This document shows positions 50,736 through 60,042 of a DNA stretch of 64,000 bases, piece by piece. The translations under genes were made by a program, and so were the position numbers. The stretch's first letter is position 1. Each line of letters starts with the position of its first letter. This DNA is from Trichomonas vaginalis G3 (lineage: Eukaryota; Parabasalia; Trichomonadida; Trichomonadidae): assembly GCF_026262505.1 (NCBI RefSeq), contig NC_067206.1, positions 30,643,896-30,707,895 on the forward strand. Reading direction: 5' to 3'. The notes below the pieces were generated by a model. That model was not told the DNA's origin. It saw nothing but the letters and a program-made list of their open reading frames with translations, and did no database searches.

Positions 50736-50945
50736 GTTGTTGTCAAACATGAACGTAAACATTATTTTTGGTTCATTTACACTCATTACGATGAAATCTT
50801 GACAAATCATTTACGATAAAATCATGACAAAACATATACGATGAAATCATGACAAAACATATACGAAGAAACCTTGACAAAACATTTACGATGAAATCAT
50901 GACAAAACATATACGTTCATGTTTGACAAAACATATACGAAGAAG

Positions 50946-51042
50946 TCTATGAACATAATAATATTTCAAACCAGGAGCCAAATTCTTGCGATTTTCATAT
51001 GGAATCTCTTCTCTCGGTTTTCCGAGGTAAGCAATTATATGA
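50946..51042 (-). pseudogene. Captured KilA-N fragment, right arm copy 1
   Basis: Inverted copy of 46766-46866. Confidence 0.9.
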
Positions 51043-51314
51043 AATCATTTACACTCATTACGATGAAGTCATGACAAAACATTTACGTTCATGTTTGACA
51101 AAACATTTACGTTCATGTTTGACAAAACATATACGAAGAAGTCATGACAAAACATATACGAAGAAGTCATGATAAAACATATACGAAGAAGTCATGATAA
51201 AACATTTACGTTCATGTTTGACAAAACATATACGAAGAAGTCATGACAAAACATATACGAAGAAGTCATGATAAAACATATACGTTCATGTTTGACAAAA
51301 CATATACGAAGAAG

Positions 51315-51411
51315 TCTATGAACATAATAATATTTCAAACCAGGAGCCAAATTCTTGCGATTTTCATATGGAATCTCTTCTCTCGGTTTTCCGAGGTAAG
51401 CAATTATATGA
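51315..51411 (-). pseudogene. Captured KilA-N fragment, right arm copy 2
   Basis: Second copy created by the 369-bp duplication in the right arm. Confidence 0.9.
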
Positions 51412-51873
51412 AATCATTTACACTCATTACGATGAAGTCATGACAAAACATTTACGTTCATGTTTGACAAAACATTTACGTTCATGTTTGACAAAACATA
51501 TACGAAGAAGTCATGACAAAACATATACGAAGAAGTCATGATAAAACATATACGTTCATGTTTGACAAAACATATACGATGAAGTCATGACAAAGCATAT
51601 ACGAAGAAGTCTTGACAAAACATATACGAAGAAACCTTGACAAAGCATATACGATTAAATCATGACAAAGCATATACGAAGAAGTCATGACAAAACATAT
51701 ACGAAGAAGTCTTGACAAAACATATACGATTAAATCATGACAAAACATATACGAAGAAATCATGACAAAGCATATACGATTAAATCATGACAAAACATTT
51801 ATGTTATACAGTAATGTTAGTCATGAATGTTTGTCCTAAGTGTTGGCGTTAGTGTTGAAAAATAATGTTTGTC

Positions 51874-52578
51874 CTACATGAAGCCGTACAAGCGTTTGAA
51901 TTTGTTTATGAATAAAATTACACTCTTGTTTTCTGTATCTATCATACAAACATAAGCAGCACCTGTTTTTGTAAAGTTTATATGAAGTTTTCGATAGTTA
52001 AGACCTGTATAATAATAGAATGCGTCCTCATTCTCAACATAGTAGTAGAACTCAAACGAATGCTTACCATAATCTGTTATTTCAACAGCTTCGTCAGATA
52101 TTTCATCAACGAACTCATAAACTATATCGCCATACTTGCTTTTATTTCTATTGTTTTCAGATCTAGAACACCAACGAAGGTTTGAGATTCTGTTGTCCGT
52201 TCTATCATGATTTATATGGTCTATTTCTTTCAAATTGTTTGGATTTTCAATCCACTGTTCTGCAATAATTCTATGCTTTAAGTACATTTTGTTGTTTAAA
52301 CTAAGCTCAATATAACCATGATTATTTAAGCATTCACTCTTAATATGTTTGTTTTTCTTTCGACGAATAGTAAAAGGATATGTCGTACAAATCTCATAAT
52401 CTTCATGATTTCTCAATGTTTCCCATTGAGTTTGTTCCCCACTAACGTTCTCATTGACGTCCTCAATATCTTCTTCCTCACTGAACTCGTCAATATTTTC
52501 ACTAGCTCCTTCTGTAATGTTTTCATCGGCATTGTCATTGACTTCTTCTGTAATGTTAGATGTTGTTGTTTCGCTCAT
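51874..52578 (-). CDS. NUMOD4-HNH endonuclease (right arm)
   Basis: This inverted copy of 45525-46229 encodes the same 234 residues and is intact. With the left copy it lies next to the repeat array, transcribed toward the palindrome centre. Retention of two intact copies while the neighbouring helicase copy is broken could reflect very recent duplication. Confidence 0.85.
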   Translation of the reverse strand: MSETTTSNITEEVNDNADENITEGASENIDEFSEEEDIEDVNENVSGEQTQWETLRNHEDYEICTTYPFTIRRKKNKHIKSECLNNHGYIELSLNNKMYLKHRIIAEQWIENPNNLKEIDHINHDRTDNRISNLRWCSRSENNRNKSKYGDIVYEFVDEISDEAVEITDYGKHSFEFYYYVENEDAFYYYTGLNYRKLHINFTKTGAAYVCMIDTENKSVILFINKFKRLYGFM

Positions 52579-52678
52579 GTTCTTTCACTAATGTTAAAAA
52601 GTTATGTTGTACGAATTTTGAACAGAATTTAGAGCAGTTATGAAACAATGAAGTACTTTTACGCTATTGAAAGGAACT

Positions 52679-55447
52679 ATGAGAGTGAAGTACATGACAG
52701 CAATGACAAAAGGAACTAATATCAAACCTAATGAAATCGCTCACGAGGACATAGAGCTTAACAAGTACTTTGTGGAGTATCTTATAAGTGAAGAGTATGT
52801 AAGACCTTACTTCATGTTTGACAGCATGAATGAGGATGTTATTTCATGGTTAAAGAATATAAGCAATGTTTTCGGTAAGTACGTCATAGATGACAAAGGT
52901 CTTGTTGTATTTTATGAGACAGCAATACGAACACAGGAACTAATGGATATTATGCACTCAACAGCAAAGAAAGGATTTAGTACTATTGGTATGAATGAAC
53001 ATTGCAGGAATGACATATACAACCTATGCTCACGAAAGCCTTACACAAAAGCAATACAAATGATAGAACATAAGTGTCTAAGGTCAGCAAATGAAATCAT
53101 TACTGTCAGTGGTTATGAAAGAACTGTTAGCAAAGATGAGTGGAAACAGCTATTCATATTAAGGAAGGACGTTGCTGAACTAGTTAAACCTGTTGCACAA
53201 ACATTGTTTCAGATAAGACCAGCAATGACTAAGAACCCTTTGACCTTAGTCAATGAGACCATAGAGGTTGAAGATAATGACATGAAAGAACTAGGAATGA
53301 ATGAGAGAAGTTGTGAAGGATGTTTGAGTCAAAACACATGGTTCTTCAGAGCTGTTAAGAAACTTAGTAAAGAACGACAGAAATATTTTTATAGAGAAGT
53401 ATTGCAAAGGATGTGTAAATGAATTGTTTGAAATAGAACTTAGAGACACTTTCACACTAAAGGACTTGAGGAAAAATAAGTACATGAGTGAGGACGGTAT
53501 TGACATAGCTAGTGTTATAAATGACTTAAGAAGATGTGTTGTCGTTATTGACGGAGCACGTATGACATATCTAGTGAAAGATTATGATGGAATACGAGAC
53601 ACAACAACACTTGTGTCAGTAGATAGCAAGGAATTCAATAAGCTCATGAAGAGTGTTTATGTAGGACGTATTGAGGAGAAGGATGTGAACGCACTGATGA
53701 TTTATGAAGCGGGTCAGAACAAGAACTATCTTATGAAGTCAGGCATGAGATTCTTTGACGAAAGAGATGACATTTACAGCTATTTCAGAGGATATGAGTA
53801 TGAGGTACTGAATGAAGTAGATGAAAGCGTTATTGAAGGATATTTGAAACATGTTCACGATGTCATATGTAATGAGGATGAAGAGCTTTATGAGTATGTT
53901 TTGAACTGGTTCGCCTACATCGTTCAAAATCCTTGTGGAAAGACTGGAACAGTACTTTTGTTAATAGGAAAGCAAGGAACTGGTAAGAATGTACTTAGTA
54001 ATGTTCTATGCGAGCTCATTAGCAAGTACGCCAACAATAATATAACGGCAATAGAGAATGTGGTTGGTAGATTCAATGCTGCTATTGAGAACATGAAGCT
54101 CATCGTATGCAATGAACTAAGCTCATGCGATACGTCTAAGGTCATGAACCACGACGCACTAAAGTCAATAGTAACAGAGACTCAGTTGGACTTAAATCAG
54201 AAGTGTCAGCCAGTAAGAAAGATAGAGAATGTTTGTAATATCATCATGATATCTAACAACTTCAACTCAGTAAAGATTGACAAAGACGACAGAAGATTTG
54301 TTGTCATTGACGTAAGCAGCAGATACAAAGGAAATTACGAATATTTCTCAAATCTCATTGAAAGCTTTAATGAAGAGTTTTATTCAAACTTACTGACGTA
54401 CTTCATGAGAAAGATTTAAGTGAATTTGATGTAAGGAAGATACCATTCACCAGGGCTAAACAAGAACTCATCGAAATGAACAAAACACCTTACCAAATGT
54501 TTTACGAGGAGTTCTATGAAAAGTTTGTATCCGGATGGAATTGTACAGAGTGCTACAGAAGATATAAAGAATTTGCGAAGGAGAATGAATTCTTTGCATG
54601 TAGTTCAAATGTATTTGGTGGCAAGATGAGAGAATTTGTGAAGAGAAGTAGAAAGCGAGACGGTTCTGCAAGAAGTTATATTTACGAAGCAAGTATGATA
54701 TTAGAAGGTCGTGGAAAGAAAGAAACAGTGAATTATGAGGAAGTGCTTGAAAAATTCATGGAGTACATGGGAAGCAATATAACATACAACAAAGACATAT
54801 ACAGTGAGTTTAAGTACTACTGTGAACAGCATGAGATTGAAGTAATGAGTAAAGGAGACTTTGAAACGCTTATGAAAGACAGTGAGGAGGTCGTACATGA
54901 GAACAGTGTTGAAATAGTTCATGAGAACAGTGAGGAGGTCATACATGAGAACAGTGATGAAATAGTTCATGAGAACAGTGAGGAGGTCATACATGAGAAC
55001 AATGATGAAATAGTTCATGAGAACAGTAAGGAGGTCGTTCATGAGAACAGTGATGAAATAGTTCATGAGAACAGTGAGGAGGTCATACATGAGAACAGTG
55101 ATGAAATAGTTCATGAGAACAGTGAGGAGGTCATACATGAGAACAGTGATGAAATAGTTCATGAGAACAGTGAGGAGGTCATACATGAGAACAGTGATGA
55201 AATAGTTCACGATGTCGTTCGTGAAGAAGCCATTGCAACAAAGAATGAGATAAAGGATTTCATAGAACTTAACAAGGAGGAGTTTAAAGAAGGCTATGAA
55301 GTGAAAAGATGTGAAGAAGATTTCTTGGCGTATTTGAAGAAAAAGAGACTAAAGCCAATGGCTCAAAATAAGTTTCAATCGATGTTTGAAAAGAAACGTT
55401 TGAGCTATGGTGGTGTAAGAAGCACATATTACTTTGTTAAGAAGTGA
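52679..55447 (+). pseudogene. SF3/D5-like helicase, right-arm copy with two frameshifts
   Basis: This is the inverted copy of 42656-45424. An extra T in the run at about 53386-53390 stops the first part at 53422, and a missing G near 54409 stops the second part at 54419. The remaining frame is open to 55447. There are also amino-acid differences from the left copy (Tyr to His before EIEVMSK; Ile to Val in the first heptad unit). The element would depend on the left copy, if the indels are real. Confidence 0.85.
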
Positions 55448-56003
55448 GGACATTTATTTTTGTCGTTAGTGAGAGAATAAATTAAATCATGAACTTTGCC
55501 ATGGTCTCTGTCCCTAGTAGTTTTCATTAAGTTCTGGAAATAATGAAAGTCATAAACTTTGCCATGGTCTCTGTCCCTAGTAGTTTTCATTATCTCACAG
55601 AGTTAATGAAAGTCATACTTTCTATCAGATGAAGCATGCAGATGAACATAATGAAAGTTAGTGAGTTTGCCACGAGTTATGAATAAAATATTGGCATATT
55701 AGATGAGATAGCTGATGAAACAGATGAAGATAAATTAAATCTTGGACTTTGCCACACTCTGTCCCTAGTTCCTCAAAATCCTTGACAACGTTGCTTAGAA
55801 ATTTTGGTTCAAAACCTCATCTGATTTTAATCTGTTATGCTACCTGTTAAGTTTCGCGAGATTATAAATGTCATGGAGTTATATAAAAAGGAGGGACAGC
55901 TAGGGACACTGGAAGTACTTGTAAGGCTATCTGTTAAGATTGCATGAAATACTAAAAAGTCATGAAATCCATTATCGCTGTGCTAGCTTCACCTTAGAGT
56001 AAA
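55448..56003. repeat. Intergenic GGGACAG word region, right arm
   Basis: Mirror of 42100-42655, including two CCATGGTCTCTGTCCCTAGT blocks and a related third. Confidence 0.8.
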
Positions 56004-56246
56004 ATGACGACTAAAGTCACTGAAGCAATGAAACAAAAGTTTTTGGTAGAATACATTAAATCAGGAACTATTCCAGAAGGTTTTTACATTCATACTATGA
56101 AGGATGGTAGAGTTCAGTTTAGAAAGATAAAGCAACCATTAGATAAAGAAGGAATTTTGAGAAAGATTAAACTTCATGAGGACAACATTGCTGAACTTAA
56201 GAAGAAGTTAGAAGAGTTGGAGAAAGCAGACGACAGTGAGTTATAA
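56004..56246 (+). CDS. 80-aa terminal-region protein (right arm)
   Basis: Identical in protein sequence to 41857-42099. It lies between the helicase copy and the 94-aa gene, pointing to the right terminus, which is also the orientation found at the right end of Maverick A. Confidence 0.75.
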   Translation: MTTKVTEAMKQKFLVEYIKSGTIPEGFYIHTMKDGRVQFRKIKQPLDKEGILRKIKLHEDNIAELKKKLEELEKADDSEL

Positions 56247-56420
56247 AGCAATGAATTCAACAGGGTAGAAATGAGGTTAGAAATCGGGTTAGAAATCGGG
56301 TTAGATCTCACCACTTCACCTAAATTTATTTTTGTGCTATGTTTTCATACGTGTGAGGGTGGTGATATCATTTATTTTTTATTTTATTTTTTAAAATTAT
56401 TTTTATTTTATTTGGATGTA

Positions 56421-56705
56421 ATGACAGAACAAAAGCAACTCATACAAATCAAAACATATAACAAACATACATTTAAACATTTATTCTTCCTTCCTGAGCA
56501 TAACATGTTCTTTCAAATACATCCGAGACCAGTTGACTTTTCATTGACTGTTTATAAAGATAGAAATAGTTATATCATTAAACCATACGATGACGAAGGT
56601 AAGTTATGTAAATTGTACGTTAAGAAGTTAGAGAAAGTTTATGGCTTCAAGTATGACTACAATAGGGTTAACACTGATGATGAAGATATTGAGGAAAATT
56701 TATGA
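56421..56705 (+). CDS. 94-aa terminal-region protein (right arm)
   Basis: Identical in protein to 41398-41682, with the start at the ATG after TTATTTGGATGTA. It ends next to the right terminal repeat. Confidence 0.75.
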   Translation: MTEQKQLIQIKTYNKHTFKHLFFLPEHNMFFQIHPRPVDFSLTVYKDRNSYIIKPYDDEGKLCKLYVKKLEKVYGFKYDYNRVNTDDEDIEENL

Positions 56706-56898
56706 GAACATTAGTGAAGTTGTTAGTGAGAACGATAGTGAGGTGAAATTGTTGGCGGCTTTGTAAATATTTAAGGTTAAGTTAGTTTTTACGTTCATGT
56801 TGTAAAATATACGTTAACGGTTTTGTAAAGTGTCAAATTCACAAGTATTGGGTAAGGTGGAACGCAGTGCCACCATACTCAAGACTTGTATACTAACT
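56704..56898 (-). repeat. Right terminal repeat of the palindromic element
   Basis: Inverted copy of 41205-41399. The outermost bases are ACTTGTATACTAACT, and the hairpin is at 56841-56889. Confidence 0.9.
56841..56889. repeat. Terminal foldback hairpin, palindrome right end
   Basis: ACAAGTATTGGGTAAGGTGG and CCACCATACTCAAGACTTGT around the loop AACGCAGTG (CACTGCGTT on the other strand). One stem base differs from the left end. Confidence 0.9.
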
Positions 56899-57486
56899 AA
56901 AAAAAGTTATTTATCAAATTCTTCGCTTATCAGTCGTGTTTTTCATCAACGCAAGACAAAATTTCTCGATTATTTAAGGAAATCTAAAATCTTAGGAAAG
57001 ATAAAAGCCCTCTTTGTTCGTGATGAATATCAACAAAGAGGGCTGCCGCACGCCAATATACTTATCTGGAGTGATTTTGATACAGATGACATAGAGAAGG
57101 TTGATAGCGTTGTTACATGCTGCATTCCTGATGATGACTTTAATTTACAAAATAAAGAGAGGAATGAAGATTTAATTCAATTAATTAAGAAATATGAAAC
57201 GCATACTTGCACACATCGATGTCGAGATAAGAATGGAAAATGCATATACGGTTATCCAAAACCACCAAGAGAGCAAACTCAATTAATTAAAAAAAGATAT
57301 GAATTAAAAAGAAATCAATCTGCAGCTAACATTGTTCCTTATAATCCACAATTACTAATGTTCTATCGTGCTCATTTAGAAATTGAAATTGTTAATTCTA
57401 CAGAACCAATCGGGTATATGGTAAAATACGTTTCTAAAAATAATGAATCATCTGATATAACATTGCAAGAAAAAAAAATATTTTAA
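56899..57486 (+). pseudogene. Helitron Rep (HUH) part
   Basis: The frame continues from the left Helitron part. It contains the second HUH-region motif QQRGLPHANILIW, the Cys/His segment THTCTHRCRDKNGKC and YMVKYVSK, all typical of Helitron Rep. GLPHANIL has Asn where GLPHAHIL is usual, so one metal-binding His is replaced. A frameshift in an A run near 57470 ends the ORF at 57484-57486. Confidence 0.85.
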
Positions 57487-57877
57487 AGGAAAAGAAATAA
57501 AACCAAATAATTATTTATACCAGTACGCTGCATCATTGTGCGTTCCGGCATGCTATTGTTTTGCAGTAATGGCATCTTATAAACAAAAAATCTTAAATCC
57601 TGCAGTTTGTATTCTTAGTTTTCATCTTCCTGGACAAAGAAAAATATTCACAAAGCCGAATGTGGATGATTCATATGTCCAGAAGATTCTGGAATCAACA
57701 ATGAGCCAGTTAGAGCGATATTTTGCCAGACCTCCGGGACCTAATATGGATGCTTTAACCTTTTGTCAATATAAATCAAATTTTATGTTAGTAGATGAAT
57801 CACAATCAAATATTTTAGATTCTGGAATACCTGTTAAAGGTGTTAAAGAAAGGAAGAAGAAAAAATTTGTACATTAA
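57487..57877 (+). pseudogene. Helitron protein, post-Rep segment
   Basis: The next frame begins YFKGKEIKPNNYLYQYAASL and has the conserved HLPGQRKIF and a RPPGPNMDALTFCQYKSNF segment. It stops at 57875-57877 after a Lys run, by another frameshift. Confidence 0.8.
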
Positions 57878-58463
57878 AAACAGTGAAAATTGCCAATATT
57901 CAAATGTTTGCATTACGTTTAATAATATTAGCTATTGCAGCTAGGTCTTTTGATGATTATCAGACTTATGAAAATATTAGATACAACAATTTTGATGAAT
58001 GTGCACGTGCAATGGGATTAATTAAAGATGATAATAGATTTGAAATTGCTCTCAGAGATGCAATTGCACATCATCGTCCGCCATCTGATCTTAGATTTTT
58101 GTTTGTTCTATTTTGCAAACAAGGTGCTCCTTTTAATATGCTTCTAAATATGTTTAAAGATAATCTAAAGGATGAAGATCATACTGAATTATTGTTTATG
58201 GAAATATTAACATCAACATTCATTCACTTAAGGGTTCCTCTGCCAGAAGAGTTACACCAATATATCCATAATATAAACCCATTTAATCATAATACAAAAT
58301 TTATTTCGCCAGATTTAGAAGAACATCAGGTCGAAATTGCTGATTCTATTGTAGACTTTGTATGAAATGAACCTCAAAATACTAACAAACCAAAACTTTT
58401 ATTTTTACAAGGCAGGGCTGGCACAGGCAAAACCTTTGTCATGAAGCATGTTATAACGGTGTT
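57878..58463 (+). pseudogene. Helitron helicase beginning, truncated
   Basis: The third frame has the linker ARSFDDYQTYENIRYNNFDE, DLRFLFVLFC and ISPDLEEHQVEI, then a TGA at 58363, and continues open with LLFLQGRAGTGKTFVMKHV, the Pif1-type Walker A. Homology ends about 20 bases later, where Maverick D sequence starts. The rest of the helicase is missing. Confidence 0.85.
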
Positions 58464-58574
58464 TATATTAACAGACCAGTCAATAGGTAGTTTAAAGGTA
58501 ATTCTATTTCCATTTATTTTAACATTTTCGTCTTCAGAACTGAAAGCAACTGTTAAAGGTACTTGTCTATACAT
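58463..58574 (-). pseudogene. Truncated small Maverick protein
   Basis: MYRQVPLTVAFSSEDENVKI is homologous to the start of 16019-16297. Homology ends after DWSVNIN at the Helitron junction, so the C-terminal 60 percent is gone. Confidence 0.75.
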
Positions 58575-58598
58575 TTATTACAAACAAAAATATATCAT

Positions 58599-58841
58599 TT
58601 ATTCTTTCTTCTCAACGGATTCAGCCTTTTCCTTCTCCGCCTTTTCTTTAGCCTCACGTTCTCTTTTTGCTTTCATTCGCGGGTTCTTCTCTCTTCCTGC
58701 AGCTAATGCGGCTAACTGCTTTTCACTTAATTTCCTTTTTGGTTTTTCTGGTTTTTCTTCTGTTTTTGATGTCTTTAGTTCTGTTAATATCTGCTCACGA
58801 ATTTCTTTTTTGATGGCTTCAATATCTAATCCCTGACTCAT
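58599..58841 (-). CDS. Basic coiled-coil Maverick D protein
   Basis: This 80-residue protein is read from the ATG at 58841 (MSQGLDIEAI). It has the shared core EIREQIL and KRKLSEKQLAALAAGR and an intact Glu/Ala/Lys tail that is frameshifted in the Maverick A copy (16322-16566). It lacks the 27-bp double-hairpin insertion of that copy. It may be a scaffold or nucleic-acid-associated virion protein, by context only. Confidence 0.65.
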   Translation of the reverse strand: MSQGLDIEAIKKEIREQILTELKTSKTEEKPEKPKRKLSEKQLAALAAGREKNPRMKAKREREAKEKAEKEKAESVEKKE

Positions 58842-58891
58842 TTGATTACCGATAAAAAATTCAAAATTTAAAAATTTTATTTGAATTAAAT

Positions 58892-59374
58892 ATGAGCCTA
58901 TCAAAATCTGAGAGACGATCGATTATATTAAATGATGCAAGAGGAATTCAGCATCCATTATATTATGTATCAACAAGTAAAGATGGAAAAATTTATGTAA
59001 GAAAAAGAAGAGTTCCATTAACGAATTCGGAAACTGATAAAATAGATATTAAACCTCCTCCATCTGAAACGAAATCAGAACCTAAACCAGGACCTTCGGT
59101 CTTGGCGCAGAGCGCCGAAATAAAATCAGAACCTAAACCAGAACCTAAACCCGATGTACTTTCGATAACGAATCAAGAATTAATAGCTAAATTTGTAAAT
59201 TTCATTGAAAAGCAAACGGAATCAAAAAATCCAGACCCACCAGTAAAAGAACAGGAAACCAAAATTAATGAAGAGTTTGTTAAAAACGTAAAACATGAAA
59301 TTATTGAACAAAAGAAACAAATTCCTCAACTAAGAAGAAGAGTTAGAATATTAAACAAAATAAATATTAGTTAG
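58892..59374 (+). CDS. Maverick D virion-like protein, 160 aa, stop supplied by Maverick B
   Basis: It starts MSLSKSERRSIILNDARGIQ, like 16612-17038, and is open throughout. A KSEPKP-rich linker (about 60-90) contains the double hairpin at 59090-59116. The second half has SITNQELIAKFVNFIEKQTE and ends in a basic RRRVRI segment. The last codons and the TAG come from the Maverick B terminus (AGTTAG), so the natural C-terminus is replaced by a few residues. Confidence 0.65.
   Translation: MSLSKSERRSIILNDARGIQHPLYYVSTSKDGKIYVRKRRVPLTNSETDKIDIKPPPSETKSEPKPGPSVLAQSAEIKSEPKPEPKPDVLSITNQELIAKFVNFIEKQTESKNPDPPVKEQETKINEEFVKNVKHEIIEQKKQIPQLRRRVRILNKINIS
59090..59116. repeat. Double-hairpin insertion in coding sequence
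   Basis: GACC-TTC-GGTC, linker TT, GGCGC-AGA-GCGCC. It splits a KSEPKP repeat in frame. Confidence 0.8.
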
Positions 59375-59580
59375 TATACAAGTCTCGTGTACTGTGGCAC
59401 TGCGTTCCTCCGTACGCAATACTTGTGAATTTGACACTTTACAAAACCGTTAACATATATTTTACAACACAAACGCAAAAACTAACTTAACATTAAATAT
59501 TTACAAAACCGCCAACCACTTCACTTCACTAACGAACTCACTAATGTAAAAATAAACGTTCTCACTATCGTTCTCACTAA
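59369..59580 (+). repeat. Left terminal repeat of Maverick B with foldback hairpin
   Basis: The hairpin at 59378-59426 has arms ACAAGTCTCGTGTACTGTGG and CCTCCGTACGCAATACTTGT with several mismatches and the invariant loop CACTGCGTT. The rest matches the Maverick A right end in inverse orientation. Confidence 0.88.
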
Positions 59581-59597
59581 CAACTTCACTAATGTTC

Positions 59598-59882
59598 TCA
59601 TAAATTTTCCTCAATATCTTCATCATCAGTGTTAACCCTATTGTAGTCATACTTGAAGCCATAAACTTTCTCTAACTTCTTAACGTACAATTTACATAAC
59701 TTACCTTCGTCATCATATGGTTTAATGATATAACTATTTCTATCTTTATACACAGTCAATGAAAAGTCAACTGGTCTCGGATGTATTTGAAAGAACATGT
59801 TATGCTCAGGAAGGAAGAATAAATGTTTAAATGTATGTTTGTTATACTGTGGAATTCGAATGAGTTGCTTTTGTTCTGTCAT
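59598..59882 (-). CDS. 94-aa terminal-region protein (Maverick B)
   Basis: 94 residues, differing from the palindrome copies only near the N-terminus (RIPQYNKHTF against QIKTYNKHTF). It follows a TTTTTATTTGGATGTAA start context. It is the first gene inside the left terminus. Its presence at the left end of B and in both palindrome arms shows that these ends belong to one family. Confidence 0.75.
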   Translation of the reverse strand: MTEQKQLIRIPQYNKHTFKHLFFLPEHNMFFQIHPRPVDFSLTVYKDRNSYIIKPYDDEGKLCKLYVKKLEKVYGFKYDYNRVNTDDEDIEENL

Positions 59883-59974
59883 TTACATCCAAATAAAAAT
59901 TTTCAGTAAAAATAAAAAATAAACTTAAAAATTAATGATATCACCACCCTCACATGTATGAAAACATAGCACAA

Positions 59975-60040
59975 AAATAAATTTAGGTGAAGTGGTGACA
60001 TCTCACCCGTTTTCTCACCTGTTTTCTCACCCGTTGAATT
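59975..60040 (+). repeat. GTGAG hairpin cassette (Maverick B)
   Basis: AGGTGAAGTGGTGACATCTC then ACCCGTTTTCTCACCTG and TTTTCTCACCCG, related to 41783-41840 but with CTCACC words throughout. Confidence 0.8.
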
Positions 60041-60042
60041 CA

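Larger units (their letters stand above)
49050..51805 (-). repeat. Array of 24-25-bp repeats, right arm
   Basis: Inverted counterpart of 46300-48620, about 400 bp longer. It contains four GTGAG cassettes (49093-49178, 49505-49592, 49850-49935, 50228-50313) against three on the left, and a 369-bp tandem duplication (50946 and 51315) that doubles the KilA-N fragment. The order of units is not fully mirrored. Confidence 0.9.
41205..56898. mobile_element. 15.7-kb palindromic element with Maverick termini
   Basis: Both ends carry the Maverick-type terminal repeat (about 195 bp) with foldback hairpin. The left arm (41205 to about 48712) and right arm (about 48957-56898) are near-identical inverted copies around a 245-bp spacer. 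Each arm holds, from the outside inward, a 94-aa gene, an 80-aa gene, a helicase-primase-like gene, an HNH gene and a repeat array. Left and right flanks end in runs of A (41200-41204 and 56899-56903), consistent with a 5-bp AAAAA target duplication, and the interrupted Helitron frame continues across them. No integrase, PolB, ATPase or capsid gene is present. Confidence 0.85.
38151..58463 (+). mobile_element. Helitron, decayed and split by two insertions
   Basis: Pieces of one Rep/helicase coding region lie in order at 38151-38936, 40240-41204 and 56899-58463. The interruptions are a mariner (38937-40236) and the palindromic Maverick-like element (41205-56898). The right part stops just after the start of the helicase domain, where Maverick D sequence begins. 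The true Helitron ends were not identified, so the boundaries given are those of the coding remains. Confidence 0.8.
58463..59368. mobile_element. Maverick D fragment
   Basis: Three genes here correspond in order and orientation to 16200-17038 of Maverick A but belong to another lineage (about 60-70 percent similar by eye). The left edge joins the Helitron helicase near 58463 with a short shared TTTATATTAA-like stretch. The right edge is cut by Maverick B at 59369. Confidence 0.8.

Noticed and set aside
46340-51763. ORFs with CHDFIVYVLS-type repeats in both arrays
   Set aside because: They are frames through the 24-25-bp DNA repeats, with no start context or domain.
52679-55447. Three separate genes in the right arm
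   Set aside because: They are consecutive parts of the same helicase seen intact in the left arm, split by two single-base indels.
56830-57486. Start of the right Helitron part at 56830
   Set aside because: The first 23 codons are terminal-repeat sequence; Helitron sequence begins at 56899.
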